This document shows positions 1-8,011 of a stretch of DNA of 64,000 nt, one piece after another. Position 1 is the stretch's first letter. Each line of letters starts with the position of its first letter. The notes under the pieces were generated by a model. The model saw only the letters and a program-made list of their open reading frames with translations. It was not told the DNA's origin and ran no database searches. The translations under genes were made by a program, and so were the position numbers. The stretch covers positions 144,973 to 208,972 of the forward strand of contig NZ_JACOPW010000011.1 of NCBI RefSeq assembly GCF_015461845.1. The letters are read 5' to 3'. This stretch comes from Pseudomonas mucoides. GTDB lineage: Bacteria > Pseudomonadota > Gammaproteobacteria > Pseudomonadales > Pseudomonadaceae.

Positions 1-533
1 AACGCTTGCGGTATGCGCGGCGTACCGCCGGCGCTGACCACCACCGAACGGGTGGTGCGCACGTGCTGCTGACCTTGGGCATCGCGCGAGATCACCCGCA
101 GCGCTTCGACCTGCTGGCTGTGCACCACCGGTTCGATGGTCAGCACTTCTTCGCCGTAACGGCTCTGCGATTCAAATTGCGCAGCGACCCAGCGCAGGTA
201 GTCGTTGTACTCCATGCGGCACGGATAAAACGTGCCCAGGTTGATGAAGTCCACCAGGCGACCGTGATGCTTGAGGTAGTTGACGAAGGAATACGGGCTG
301 GTCGGATTGCGCAGCGTCACCAGGTCCTTGAGGAACGAGATCTGCAATTCGCTCTGGGTCACCAGGGTGTTGCCGTGCCAGCGGTAGTCCGCCTGCTTGT
401 CGAGAAACAGAACATCCAGCTCGCCCTGGCGTGGCCCGCGCTCTTGCAAAGCGATGGCCAGCGCGAGGTTCGAAGGGCCGAAACCGACGCCGATCAGGTC
501 GTGAACGATGGGCGATGCAATTGCCTGTGTCAT
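1..533 (-). CDS. pvdA: L-ornithine N5-monooxygenase PvdA (5' part, cut by window edge)
   Basis: This is the N-terminal ~177 residues of the flavin enzyme that hydroxylates the ornithine side chain to N5-hydroxyornithine, the hydroxamate precursor of pyoverdine. The reading frame runs off the left end of the window. The start codon is the ATG at 533-531, with AGAGGA about 9 nt upstream. An FAD-binding motif of the form GVGFGPSNLALA appears about 15 residues in, as in the SidA/IucD/PvdA family. A perfect PvdS box lies about 100 nt upstream, and the gene follows fpvI on the same strand, as in P. aeruginosa. The presence of pvdA implies that the peptide contains hydroxyornithine, consistent with two adenylation domains in the downstream NRPS. 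Confidence 0.93.
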   Translation of the reverse strand, partial: MTQAIASPIVHDLIGVGFGPSNLALAIALQERGPRQGELDVLFLDKQADYRWHGNTLVTQSELQISFLKDLVTLRNPTSPYSFVNYLKHHGRLVDFINLGTFYPCRMEYNDYLRWVAAQFESQSRYGEEVLTIEPVVHSQQVEALRVISRDAQGQQHVRTTRSVVVSAGGTPRIPQA

Positions 534-631
534 TTCCAGTGTCCTCTGGATGAACCCCTCAACCGATGGGGAGTAAGCCTAAGTGACCTGACCGGCCTTG
601 GGCAGGACAGCAGGTCGTCTGTTGAGTAGGA

Positions 632-655
632 ACGAGGACAGTGAAATAAAATTTA
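632..655 (-). promoter_or_regulatory. PvdS-type iron-starvation box of pvdA
   Basis: On the minus strand the site reads TAAAT at 655-651, a 16-nt spacer, then CGT at 634-632. This matches the PvdS sigma-factor consensus TAAAT-N16-CGT exactly. It lies in the fpvI-pvdA gap, about 100 nt before the pvdA start. Confidence 0.85.
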
Positions 656-666
656 ATCAGCGGGGA

Positions 667-1149
667 TCAATGGGCGTCCCACTGACGCATCCGCACCCGG
701 CAATGCTTCATCGCATTGACGATATGCTTTTCCACCAAGGCCCGCGAAATGCCCAGCTGTTCGGCGATCTCCGGGTGCGACAGGCCCTCGATCTTGCGCA
801 ACAGAAAACTCTCGCGACACAGCCGTGGCAGCTCCGCCAGGGCACGCTGGAGCATTTGCAGGCGCTGGCCGTGATCGAGGCAGTTGTGCGGAGATGGCGT
901 GAAGTAGCGTTCTTCGGTGTCGAGCACGTCCAGCGACTCGACCTGACGCAGGGCATTGCGCCGATGGTCGTCGATCACCAGATTGAGCGCGGTGCGGTAC
1001 AGAAACGCCCGGGGCTGTTCGATGGGCGTGTCGCTGGAACGCTCCAGAACCCGCACATACGCGTCATGCACCACATCTTCGGCCACCTGACGGTTGCCTA
1101 GCTTGGCGTTCAGGAAACACACCAGCTCGCGATAGTAGTTTTCCAACAT
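667..1149 (-). CDS. fpvI: ECF sigma factor FpvI
   Basis: This is a ~160-residue FecI-type extracytoplasmic-function sigma factor. Region 2 lies around residues 5-70 (EDVVHDAYVRVLERS, RAFLYRTALNLVIDDHRR). Region 4 lies around 105-150 and has the helix-turn-helix HPEIAEQLGISRALVEKHI. In fluorescent pseudomonads FpvI responds to ferripyoverdine binding at FpvA and drives fpvA transcription. Its position between pvdA and pvdR matches P. aeruginosa. I chose the ATG at 1149 (MLENYYREL). An in-frame GTG at 1164 would add five residues, and neither start has an ideally spaced ribosome site. The upstream region lacks a PvdS box but contains an AT-rich Fur-like site. The anti-sigma gene fpvR, which neighbours fpvI in P. 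aeruginosa, is not here. PvdS itself is a less likely identity given the location. Confidence 0.85.
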   Translation of the reverse strand: MLENYYRELVCFLNAKLGNRQVAEDVVHDAYVRVLERSSDTPIEQPRAFLYRTALNLVIDDHRRNALRQVESLDVLDTEERYFTPSPHNCLDHGQRLQMLQRALAELPRLCRESFLLRKIEGLSHPEIAEQLGISRALVEKHIVNAMKHCRVRMRQWDAH

Positions 1150-1245
1150 GACTCCCGGCCGCACGGGTGCGGTTTCTGTCCTTGAGCCCCCTCGTCGACC
1201 GCCGACATAGGCAGTGGCACGATAGTGGCAGTTCGAGATGCGTAA

Positions 1246-1264
1246 TTTATAGTAATTCTCATAT
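1246..1264 (-). promoter_or_regulatory. Candidate Fur box upstream of fpvI
   Basis: The AT-rich stretch contains TGAGAATTACTAT on the minus strand. This resembles the GATAATGATAATCATTATC Fur consensus, but only moderately (about 10 of 19 positions). It lies about 100-115 nt before the fpvI start in a region with no PvdS box, as expected for a directly Fur-repressed sigma gene. Confidence 0.45.
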
Positions 1265-1337
1265 AGATTTAAAGTACTGCTTGTCCTTGCCGCACAAATA
1301 GTCCTGAGCTACAGGTGTAACCCTATGTGTCCGCACC

Positions 1338-1361
1338 TAAATTCCCCGCACCATTCCTCGT
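1338..1361 (+). promoter_or_regulatory. PvdS-type iron-starvation box of pvdRT-opmQ
   Basis: TAAAT at 1338-1342, a 16-nt spacer and CGT at 1359-1361 match the PvdS consensus exactly. The site is 90 nt upstream of the pvdR start. Confidence 0.85.
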
Positions 1362-1450
1362 TTACAGGACAGCTCCCCGTCTCTGTCGGCTGTCGCTGTT
1401 AGCTGCGCGCAGGTTGAACGACGGGCCGATACCCATGGCCGGAACCCTGC

Positions 1451-2623
1451 ATGAAACGTCCCCGACACACCCGACGCGCCCTGCTTGTAGCACTTAGTCT
1501 GATCCCCGTTATCGCCGTCGCCGCGTGGCAAATCATTCCGCCCGGCCGCGACAGGTTCGCCACCGTGTCCGTCAGCCGCGGCGACATCGAAAGCAGCGTC
1601 ACCGCGTTGGGCACCCTGCAACCCCGGCGATATGTCGACGTCGGTGCCCAGGCCTCCGGGCAGATCCACAAGATTCATGTGGAGGTCGGCGACGTGGTCA
1701 AGGAAGGCCAGTTGCTGGTGGAAATCGATCCGTCCACGCAACAGGCCAAACTCGACGCAGGGCGTTTCTCCATCGAAAACCTCAAGGCTCAGCTCCAGGA
1801 GCAACGGGCCCTGCACGAACTCGCGCGGCAGAAATACCAGCGTCAGCAGAACCTCAAGGTCGGTGGCGCCACCCGCGAAGAAGACGTGCAAACCGCGCAA
1901 GCTGAACGGCGATCCACACAGGCGCGTATCGACATGTTCCAGGCGCAGATCCGTCAGGCCGAAGCCAGCCTGCGCAGCGATCAGGCCGAACTCGGTTACA
2001 CGCGAATCTATGCGCCCATGTCCGGAACGATCGTCGCCCTCGACGCCCGGGTCGGCCAGACGCTGAACGCACAGCAACAAACGCCGCTGATTCTGCGCAT
2101 CGCCAAACTGTCGCCGATGACCGTGTGGGCCGAAGTCTCGGAAGCCGATATCGGCCACGTCAAACCCGGCATGAATGCCTGGTTCACCACCTTAAGCGGT
2201 GGCAATCGTCGCTGGAGCAGCACGGTGCGGCAGATTCTGCCCGTACCGCCCAAGCCACTCGACCAGACCAGCCAGGGTGGCGGCAGCCCAGCCAGTTCGA
2301 GCAAAAGCGGCAGTGCCCGCGTGGTGTTGTACACCGTGTTGCTCGACGTCGATAACGCCGACAACGCGCTGATGGCCGAGATGACGACGCAGGTGTTTTT
2401 CGTGGCCGACCAGGCCAAAAACGTCCTCACCGCGCCCATTGCCGCGTTGCAAAGTGGCGCGGAACCGGACACCCAGACCGCACACGTCGTGGCCAAAAAC
2501 GGCAGCATCGAGTCGCGTCAAGTGCGCACCGGCATCAGTGATCGCCTGCGCGTGCAAATCCTCGATGGCCTGCGCGAAGGCGATCACCTGCTGATCGGCC
2601 CGGCTGACGGGAGTGGCGGCTGA
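1451..2623 (+). CDS. pvdR: Periplasmic adaptor of the pyoverdine efflux pump, PvdR
   Basis: This 390-residue membrane-fusion protein is of the MacA type. It has a single N-terminal hydrophobic anchor (about residues 9-30), a biotinyl-lipoyl-like half (VDVGAQASGQIHKIHVEVGD), an alpha-helical hairpin (about 95-180) and a beta-barrel region around 200-330. It should bridge the inner-membrane ABC protein PvdT and the outer-membrane channel OpmQ. In P. aeruginosa PvdRT-OpmQ recycles or exports pyoverdine from the periplasm. The ATG at 1451 follows GGAA at good spacing, and the stop codon directly abuts the pvdT start. A PvdS box lies 90 nt upstream, so the three genes should form one iron-starvation operon. 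Confidence 0.93.
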   Translation: MKRPRHTRRALLVALSLIPVIAVAAWQIIPPGRDRFATVSVSRGDIESSVTALGTLQPRRYVDVGAQASGQIHKIHVEVGDVVKEGQLLVEIDPSTQQAKLDAGRFSIENLKAQLQEQRALHELARQKYQRQQNLKVGGATREEDVQTAQAERRSTQARIDMFQAQIRQAEASLRSDQAELGYTRIYAPMSGTIVALDARVGQTLNAQQQTPLILRIAKLSPMTVWAEVSEADIGHVKPGMNAWFTTLSGGNRRWSSTVRQILPVPPKPLDQTSQGGGSPASSSKSGSARVVLYTVLLDVDNADNALMAEMTTQVFFVADQAKNVLTAPIAALQSGAEPDTQTAHVVAKNGSIESRQVRTGISDRLRVQILDGLREGDHLLIGPADGSGG

Positions 2624-4597
2624 ATGCAGACGCCCCTGATCGATCTGCACGAGATTCGCAAAGCCTACGGCGGCGGCGATTCTCCGGAAGTGCATGTGTT
2701 GCGCGGCATCGACCTGTCGATTCATGCCGGCGAGTTCGTGGCGATTGTCGGCGCCTCCGGGTCCGGCAAGTCGACACTGATGAACATCCTCGGCTGCCTC
2801 GACCGCCCGACGTCGGGCGAATACCGCTTCGCCGGGGAAAACGTCGCCGGGCTCGACAGTGACGAACTGGCCTGGTTGCGCCGTGAAGCCTTCGGTTTTG
2901 TGTTTCAGGGGTATCACCTGATCCCCTCCGGCTCGGCCCAGGAAAACGTCGAGATGCCGGCCATCTACGCCGGCTTGCCGGCCGCCGAGCGCCACGTCCG
3001 CGCCGCTGCCCTGCTCGACCGTCTCGGTCTGGCCTCGCGCACCGGCAATCGTCCGCATCAACTCTCCGGTGGCCAGCAACAACGGGTGTCTATCGCCCGC
3101 GCCTTGATGAACGGCGGTCATATCATCCTTGCCGACGAACCCACCGGCGCCCTCGACAGCCACAGCGGCGCCGAGGTCATGACCCTGCTCGATGAACTGG
3201 CGAGCCAGGGTCATGTGGTGATCCTGATCACCCACGACCGCGAAGTCGCGGCTCGGGCCAAGCGCATCATCGAAATCCGCGACGGCCTGATCATCAGCGA
3301 CAGCGCCCGCGATAACCCTCAAGCCCAGACCTCAGCCAACCCCGGTGCGTTGCAAGCCGTGGACTTGCGCAAGCGTCTGAGCGAAGGTGCCGAAGCCACC
3401 GGCGCGTGGAAAGGCGAACTGATTGACGCGGTGCAAGCGGCGTGGCGGGTGATGTGGATCAACCGCTTCCGCACCGCGCTGACGCTGCTCGGGATCATCA
3501 TCGGCGTGGCCTCGGTGGTGGTGATGCTCGCCGTCGGCGAAGGCAGCAAGCGCCAGGTCATGGCGCAGATGGGCGCCTTCGGTTCGAACATCATTTACCT
3601 CAGCGGCTCGGCGCCGAACCCGCGCACCGCGCCGGGCATCGTCACCCTCGATGACGTCGCGGCGGTGGCCAGCCTGCCGCAAGTGATGCGGATCATGCCG
3701 GTCAACGGCCAGGAAGCCGGGGTGCGCTTCGGCAACCTCGACCACTTGAGTTACGTCGGCGGCAACGACACCCACTTCCCGGCGATCTTCAACTGGCCGG
3801 TGGTCGAAGGCAGCTACTTCACCGAGGCCGATGAGCGAAACGCCGCGGCAGTCGCGGTAATCGGCCACAAGGTACGGAGCAAATTGCTCAAGGACGTGGC
3901 CAACCCGATTGGCCAATACATCCTGATCGAAAACGTGCCATTTCAGGTGGTCGGCGTGCTCGCGGAAAAAGGCGCCAGCTCCGGCGACTCCGACAGCGAC
4001 GACCGCATCGCCATCCCCTACTCCGCCGCCAGCGTGCGGCTGTTCGGCACGCATAATCCGGAATACGTGGCCATCGCCGCCGCAGACGCGCGCAAGGTCA
4101 AAGATACCGAGAGAGCCATCGAGCAGTTGATGCTGCGCCTGCACAACGGCAAGAAGGATTTCGAACTGACCAACAACGCGGCGATGATCCAGGCCGAGGC
4201 GCGCACGCAAAACACCCTGTCGCTGATGCTCGGCTCGATTGCTGCGATTTCCTTGCTGGTGGGCGGCATCGGCGTGATGAACATCATGCTGATGACCGTG
4301 CGCGAACGCACACGGGAGATTGGTATCCGCATGGCCACCGGCGCCCGGCAGCGCGACATTCTGCGCCAGTTTCTGACCGAGGCGGTGATGCTCTCGGTAG
4401 TCGGCGGGCTGGCCGGAATTGCCCTGGCGCTGATCGTCGGCGGTGTGCTGATTCTCAGTGAAGTCGCTGTCGCGTTTTCCTTGATAGCGGTGCTCGGCGC
4501 CTTCGGCTGCGCCCTGGTCACCGGTGTTGTCTTCGGCTTCATGCCGGCCCGCAAAGCTGCCCGACTCGACCCGGTCACGGCCCTTACCAGTGAATGA
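2624..4597 (+). CDS. pvdT: MacB-type ABC transporter PvdT
   Basis: This 657-residue protein has an N-terminal ATPase domain and a C-terminal permease, the MacB arrangement. Visible motifs are Walker A (GASGSGKST, about residue 42), signature LSGGQQQRVS, and Walker B with catalytic Glu (IILADEPTGALD). Membrane segments lie near residue 285 and in the last ~130 residues (GSIAAISLLVGGIGVMNIML), separated by a large periplasmic domain. It energises the PvdR-OpmQ pump, which moves pyoverdine from the periplasm outward. The gene starts immediately after the pvdR stop, indicating translational coupling. General macrolide or toxin MacB is excluded mainly by the pvd context. Confidence 0.93.
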   Translation: MQTPLIDLHEIRKAYGGGDSPEVHVLRGIDLSIHAGEFVAIVGASGSGKSTLMNILGCLDRPTSGEYRFAGENVAGLDSDELAWLRREAFGFVFQGYHLIPSGSAQENVEMPAIYAGLPAAERHVRAAALLDRLGLASRTGNRPHQLSGGQQQRVSIARALMNGGHIILADEPTGALDSHSGAEVMTLLDELASQGHVVILITHDREVAARAKRIIEIRDGLIISDSARDNPQAQTSANPGALQAVDLRKRLSEGAEATGAWKGELIDAVQAAWRVMWINRFRTALTLLGIIIGVASVVVMLAVGEGSKRQVMAQMGAFGSNIIYLSGSAPNPRTAPGIVTLDDVAAVASLPQVMRIMPVNGQEAGVRFGNLDHLSYVGGNDTHFPAIFNWPVVEGSYFTEADERNAAAVAVIGHKVRSKLLKDVANPIGQYILIENVPFQVVGVLAEKGASSGDSDSDDRIAIPYSAASVRLFGTHNPEYVAIAAADARKVKDTERAIEQLMLRLHNGKKDFELTNNAAMIQAEARTQNTLSLMLGSIAAISLLVGGIGVMNIMLMTVRERTREIGIRMATGARQRDILRQFLTEAVMLSVVGGLAGIALALIVGGVLILSEVAVAFSLIAVLGAFGCALVTGVVFGFMPARKAARLDPVTALTSE

Positions 4598-4604
4598 TTT
4601 CTCC

Positions 4605-5999
4605 ATGAAGCCGCCATTAAGTCTGTTGACGCTCTGCCTGTTGCTCAGCGCGTGCGGCACACCCGCCCAACGCCCCGACGCCGGTATCGAGCCACCCGTT
4701 TCCTGGCAATCGCCGCACACCCAAGACGCCGCGCGCAGCAACCCGCAATGGTGGACGCAGTTCGGCAGCCCGCAGCTGGATCAACTGGTCGAACAGGCGC
4801 GGGTCGGCAGTTTCGATCTGGCCGCGGCCATCGCCCGCGTGCGTCAGGCCCAGGCCGAAACGGTGGTGGCCGGCGGTTCGCAACTGCCGGAGGTCAAGGC
4901 GGGTTTGAATGCCAACCGCCAGAAACTGCTGCGCGGCAGCGGCTACAGCCAACTGGATGCCGACAGCGACAACAGCGCCGTGGACTACTTCAACGCCAAC
5001 CTCAGCGCCAGCTACGAAATCGATTTCTGGGGCGGCCAACGTGCGTCCCGCGACAGCGCGCAATTTGCTTTGCAGGCCAGCCAGTTCGATCAGGCAACGG
5101 TGGAACTGACGCTGCTCAGCAGTGTTGCCAGCGGCTACGCGCAAACCCTGTCGCTGCGTGAACAGAGCCGCATCGCCGAGTTGAACCTAGCGAATGCGCA
5201 AAACGTGTTGAAGCTGGTGCAGACGCGGTTTGACTCAGGCTCGGCGACCGCGCTGGAACTGGCTCAGCAGAAAAGCCTGGTCGCCGCGCAACAACGGCAA
5301 TTGCCGCTGGTGCAGCAACAGGCGCAGGACGCGTCGATCAGTCTTGCCGCCCTGCTCGGCCGACCGGTTCAGGCGCTGGCATTGGGTCAGGAACACTTTG
5401 ATCAGCTGTCATGGCCGACCATCGGCGCCGGCCTGCCCAGCGAACTGATCAGCCGTCGCCCAGACATTGCCCGTGCCGAGGCGCAACTGGCGGCGGCGCA
5501 GGCGGACGTCACCGTGGCCCGCGCCGCGATGTTGCCCACCGTGACGTTGAGCGGCGAAATCGGCTCGGGCGCGGATCGCGCGTCGGACATTCTGCGCAGT
5601 CCGTTCTATAACCTCACCGCAGGATTGCTGGCGCCCGTGTTCAACAACGGACGCTTGGGCGCCGAGCGCGACAAGGCCACGGCCCGCCAGGAGGAACTGC
5701 TGGAGACCTATCGCGGCGCGATCATCAACGGTTTCGCCGACGTGGAAAAAGCACTGAACAGCATTCGCGGGCTGGATGAACAGCGGCAATGGCAAGGTGA
5801 AGAACTGAAGCAGGCGCAGACCGCATTCGATATTGCGCAACGTCGCTATCAGGCTGGGGCCGAGGGTTTGCTGACGGTACTGGAGACGCAACGCACGCTG
5901 TATGCGGCGCAGGATTTGAATGTGCAACTGCGATTGTCGCGGTTGCAGGCGAGTATTGCGCTGTACAAGGCGCTGGGTGGGGGGTGGCAGGTTTTGTGA
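4605..5999 (+). CDS. opmQ: Outer-membrane efflux lipoprotein OpmQ
   Basis: This is a TolC/NodT-family outer-membrane channel of 464 residues. The N-terminus is a lipoprotein signal with lipobox LSAC (Cys at about residue 16), followed by two repeats of the outer-membrane efflux protein fold rich in long alpha-helices. The conserved segment PSELISRRPDIARAEAQL is typical of this family. I placed the start at the ATG at 4605, just after the pvdT stop, because the signal peptide begins there. The same frame is open upstream to 4524, but that adds a non-signal extension inside pvdT. It is the third gene of pvdRT-opmQ. After it comes a REP pair and the convergent pvdP. Confidence 0.93.
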   Translation: MKPPLSLLTLCLLLSACGTPAQRPDAGIEPPVSWQSPHTQDAARSNPQWWTQFGSPQLDQLVEQARVGSFDLAAAIARVRQAQAETVVAGGSQLPEVKAGLNANRQKLLRGSGYSQLDADSDNSAVDYFNANLSASYEIDFWGGQRASRDSAQFALQASQFDQATVELTLLSSVASGYAQTLSLREQSRIAELNLANAQNVLKLVQTRFDSGSATALELAQQKSLVAAQQRQLPLVQQQAQDASISLAALLGRPVQALALGQEHFDQLSWPTIGAGLPSELISRRPDIARAEAQLAAAQADVTVARAAMLPTVTLSGEIGSGADRASDILRSPFYNLTAGLLAPVFNNGRLGAERDKATARQEELLETYRGAIINGFADVEKALNSIRGLDEQRQWQGEELKQAQTAFDIAQRRYQAGAEGLLTVLETQRTLYAAQDLNVQLRLSRLQASIALYKALGGGWQVL

Positions 6000-6019
6000 T
6001 GTTGAGTGTCAGTGAGTCC

Positions 6020-6115
6020 GCCATCGCGGGCAAGCCCGGCTCCCACAGATTTTATGTGTGCCGCATGTTTTGGACACGACGCATAACCTGTGGGAGCCGG
6101 GCTTGCCCGCGATGA
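6020..6115. repeat. Inverted pair of REP palindromes (REPIN-like)
   Basis: Two copies of the element CCATCGCGGGCAAGCCCGG followed by CTCCCACA face each other across about 40 bp, between the convergent opmQ and pvdP genes. Such imperfect palindromes are the common intergenic REPs of P. fluorescens. This pair may also act as a bidirectional transcript end. Confidence 0.85.
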
Positions 6116-6136
6116 ACGATAACGCGGACTAACTGA

Positions 6137-7765
6137 TTAACTGGTAACCGGCTTAGCCTTCAAATGCCGCGCATACCAGGGCCGCTGCGGCACTTTCCTG
6201 AACAAGTCCGCGAGCTTCGTCTCATCCTCGCCAAACGTTATCCGCAGCGCCATCTTCATGGTTTCCGGGTCCATCTCCACCGACTTGCCCGCCTGCAACC
6301 CCGGCGTTGTATTGCAACCGTGGGTGCTCGGCCCCAGCCACGGGTCATCGACTTCCACCCAACGCCCTGGCGCAAACCACGCCACGCCGCTCACCTCGAG
6401 TCGTCTCACCTCCCCCGGATGAAAACGCTCGTGCGCGCGAAACCAGTCTTCCAGTCGATCATCGATCCAGCCATGGAAATGCCAGAACACCGGGTTCACA
6501 TGGGACGAAAACGGATCGCCGAGAAAGTCGTTTTCCGGCGCAAACCAGCGTGCAGAGAAGTCTGATGGATCCCGGGCGAACGGCACCGGATGGCCGTTGG
6601 ACGGATCACGCGGCACCGAGGCCCAGCGCATGTGCAGCCAGTCGTGCAGGCCCAATTCAACCTCTGAACCGAACTGACCCAGGGTCAGCTTCGACAGGTA
6701 ACGCGGGTCGCGGTAGCGCGACTCCCAGACCTGGAAGTTGCTGTGATAGGTCTCGGCGGTCTTGATGTCACTGACCCATTGCGAATAGTCGGCATCGTCG
6801 TCGGCCAGCCAGGTCGGCGGCAGCGCGGTGCCGTCGTGGTTGTCGCAGTACTGGGCGAAGCCGATGCGGTCACGGGCCAGTTCCGGTTGCGGTAACGGGA
6901 AGTGCTGCCACGACGGCAGGTCCTGCATCGACCGCGCCGTACCGAGCATATGCCGGTGCATGAAGAAAAAATCCACGCCCGACCCGTTGCGATCCTTGCG
7001 CGCACCGCGAGCATCGCGCTCCTTGTCTCGCGGACCTGGCTGCCAACCGAGGCCGCGCAAGGCATTGCGCTTGTCTTCGGCCAGGGTGTGCCATTTGTCC
7101 CGCGAGGCATGCCAGAGCTGGTGAAACAGCCGATGCTCGGGGGAGATCAGCCAAGCCAACAATGGCGCATTGAGCCCGGTGCGTTCGCGGGCTTCGGGGA
7201 AAACCCGTTTGACCGCGACGAAGCGGTTGTCCTGCGCGGTCATCATCAGCGGCCGATCGAGGTTCAATACGCGACCGCTGAGGGTGCCGCTGCCGGCATT
7301 GCCGAACCCGGCCCAGACTTCGTCCAGGGTCATGCTGAATTCGTAATCGGAGGTGCCGTTGGCTGCGTCGGCACTGACCAGCCGCCAACTCAATTGCGCC
7401 GCGTTGGCATCGGCCAGATCGCCGAGCACCCGGTAGCGCGGTGTTTCGTTTGAACGCAAACGCTCGGCCGTGTCGAGGAACCCGATCAGGCCGCGTCCTT
7501 TGTGGCCGACGTCAAGAAACACTTCCAGACCGTCGCGAGGCAACCCTTCGATCCCGGCGTCACGCCCTTCGAAACGAATCTGCCAGACGCCCCGCAGCGT
7601 GTCCGCCAGCCGCTGGCCGGCGACATCCGCCACCTCAAATGAGGCTTCGCCGGGGGTGATCGTCGGATCCGGTTTCGTCCATTCGCGATGCCCATAAAAA
7701 ACCGCAGGCACGGCAGCGCCGGTCAGCACCAGGCCCGCCATGAACCCTCGTCGAGAAATCGTCAT
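6137..7765 (-). CDS. pvdP: Periplasmic tyrosinase PvdP (pyoverdine chromophore maturation)
   Basis: This is a 542-residue exported enzyme. The N-terminus carries a twin-arginine signal (SRRGFMAGLVLTGAAV). The ATG at 7765 is preceded by AGGTAGGG; the frame stays open upstream to 7804 but the extension lacks signal features. Histidine-rich copper-site segments typical of the tyrosinase fold are visible: HRLFHQLWH, FFFMHRHMLG and FWHFHGWIDD. In P. aeruginosa PvdP is the copper enzyme that oxidises the D-Tyr of ferribactin to build the dihydroxyquinoline chromophore. The gene has its own PvdS box and is divergent from pvdM. Confidence 0.93.
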   Translation of the reverse strand: MTISRRGFMAGLVLTGAAVPAVFYGHREWTKPDPTITPGEASFEVADVAGQRLADTLRGVWQIRFEGRDAGIEGLPRDGLEVFLDVGHKGRGLIGFLDTAERLRSNETPRYRVLGDLADANAAQLSWRLVSADAANGTSDYEFSMTLDEVWAGFGNAGSGTLSGRVLNLDRPLMMTAQDNRFVAVKRVFPEARERTGLNAPLLAWLISPEHRLFHQLWHASRDKWHTLAEDKRNALRGLGWQPGPRDKERDARGARKDRNGSGVDFFFMHRHMLGTARSMQDLPSWQHFPLPQPELARDRIGFAQYCDNHDGTALPPTWLADDDADYSQWVSDIKTAETYHSNFQVWESRYRDPRYLSKLTLGQFGSEVELGLHDWLHMRWASVPRDPSNGHPVPFARDPSDFSARWFAPENDFLGDPFSSHVNPVFWHFHGWIDDRLEDWFRAHERFHPGEVRRLEVSGVAWFAPGRWVEVDDPWLGPSTHGCNTTPGLQAGKSVEMDPETMKMALRITFGEDETKLADLFRKVPQRPWYARHLKAKPVTS

Positions 7766-7810
7766 TGCCCTACCTGTGTCAGCCATGAAGCAGGCTTTAT
7801 CCAAGCTAGA

Positions 7811-7834
7811 ACGTTCGCCCCCTCCGAAAATTTA
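7811..7834 (-). promoter_or_regulatory. PvdS-type iron-starvation box of pvdP
   Basis: On the minus strand TAAAT (7834-7830), a 16-nt spacer and CGT (7813-7811) match the consensus exactly. The CGT end is 46 nt from the pvdP start codon. Confidence 0.85.
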
Positions 7835-7836
7835 AA

Positions 7837-7917
7837 AGCATCACGAGCAAGCTCGGTCCCACTGTGGTTCTGCGGTGTTCACAAAATCCCTGTGGGAGCG
7901 AGCTCGCTCGCGATGAG
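7837..7917. repeat. Inverted REP pair between divergent pvdP and pvdM promoters
   Basis: Two opposed REP elements (ACGAGCAAGCTCGGTCCCAC and GTGGGAGCGAGCTCGCTCGC) fill the space between the two divergent PvdS boxes. The left arm has diverged somewhat from the usual core. Confidence 0.8.
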
Positions 7918-7931
7918 GCCATCAGCCGCCC

Positions 7932-7955
7932 TAAATTTCCAACGGCATCACTCGT
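7932..7955 (+). promoter_or_regulatory. PvdS-type iron-starvation box of pvdMNO
   Basis: TAAAT at 7932-7936, a 16-nt spacer and CGT at 7953-7955 match the PvdS consensus exactly. The site is 57 nt before the pvdM start. Confidence 0.85.
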
Positions 7956-8011
7956 CCATCCCAGATAGCAAAGCCCCCCACACCGGGGCAACGAACCTGA
8001 CTGAGATGAAC

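Noticed and set aside
6..629. Plus-strand open frame across the pvdA start
   Set aside because: The opposite strand encodes PvdA with a ribosome site and PvdS box; this frame is a shadow running through the promoter.
1165..1337. PvdS box upstream of fpvI
   Set aside because: ATTTA motifs at 1245-1249 and 1267-1271 have no ACG at the required 16-nt distance.
6020..6115. Recurrent palindromes considered as a CRISPR-like array
   Set aside because: Copies occur as single inverted pairs at scattered intergenic sites, not as direct repeats with regular spacers; they are REP elements.
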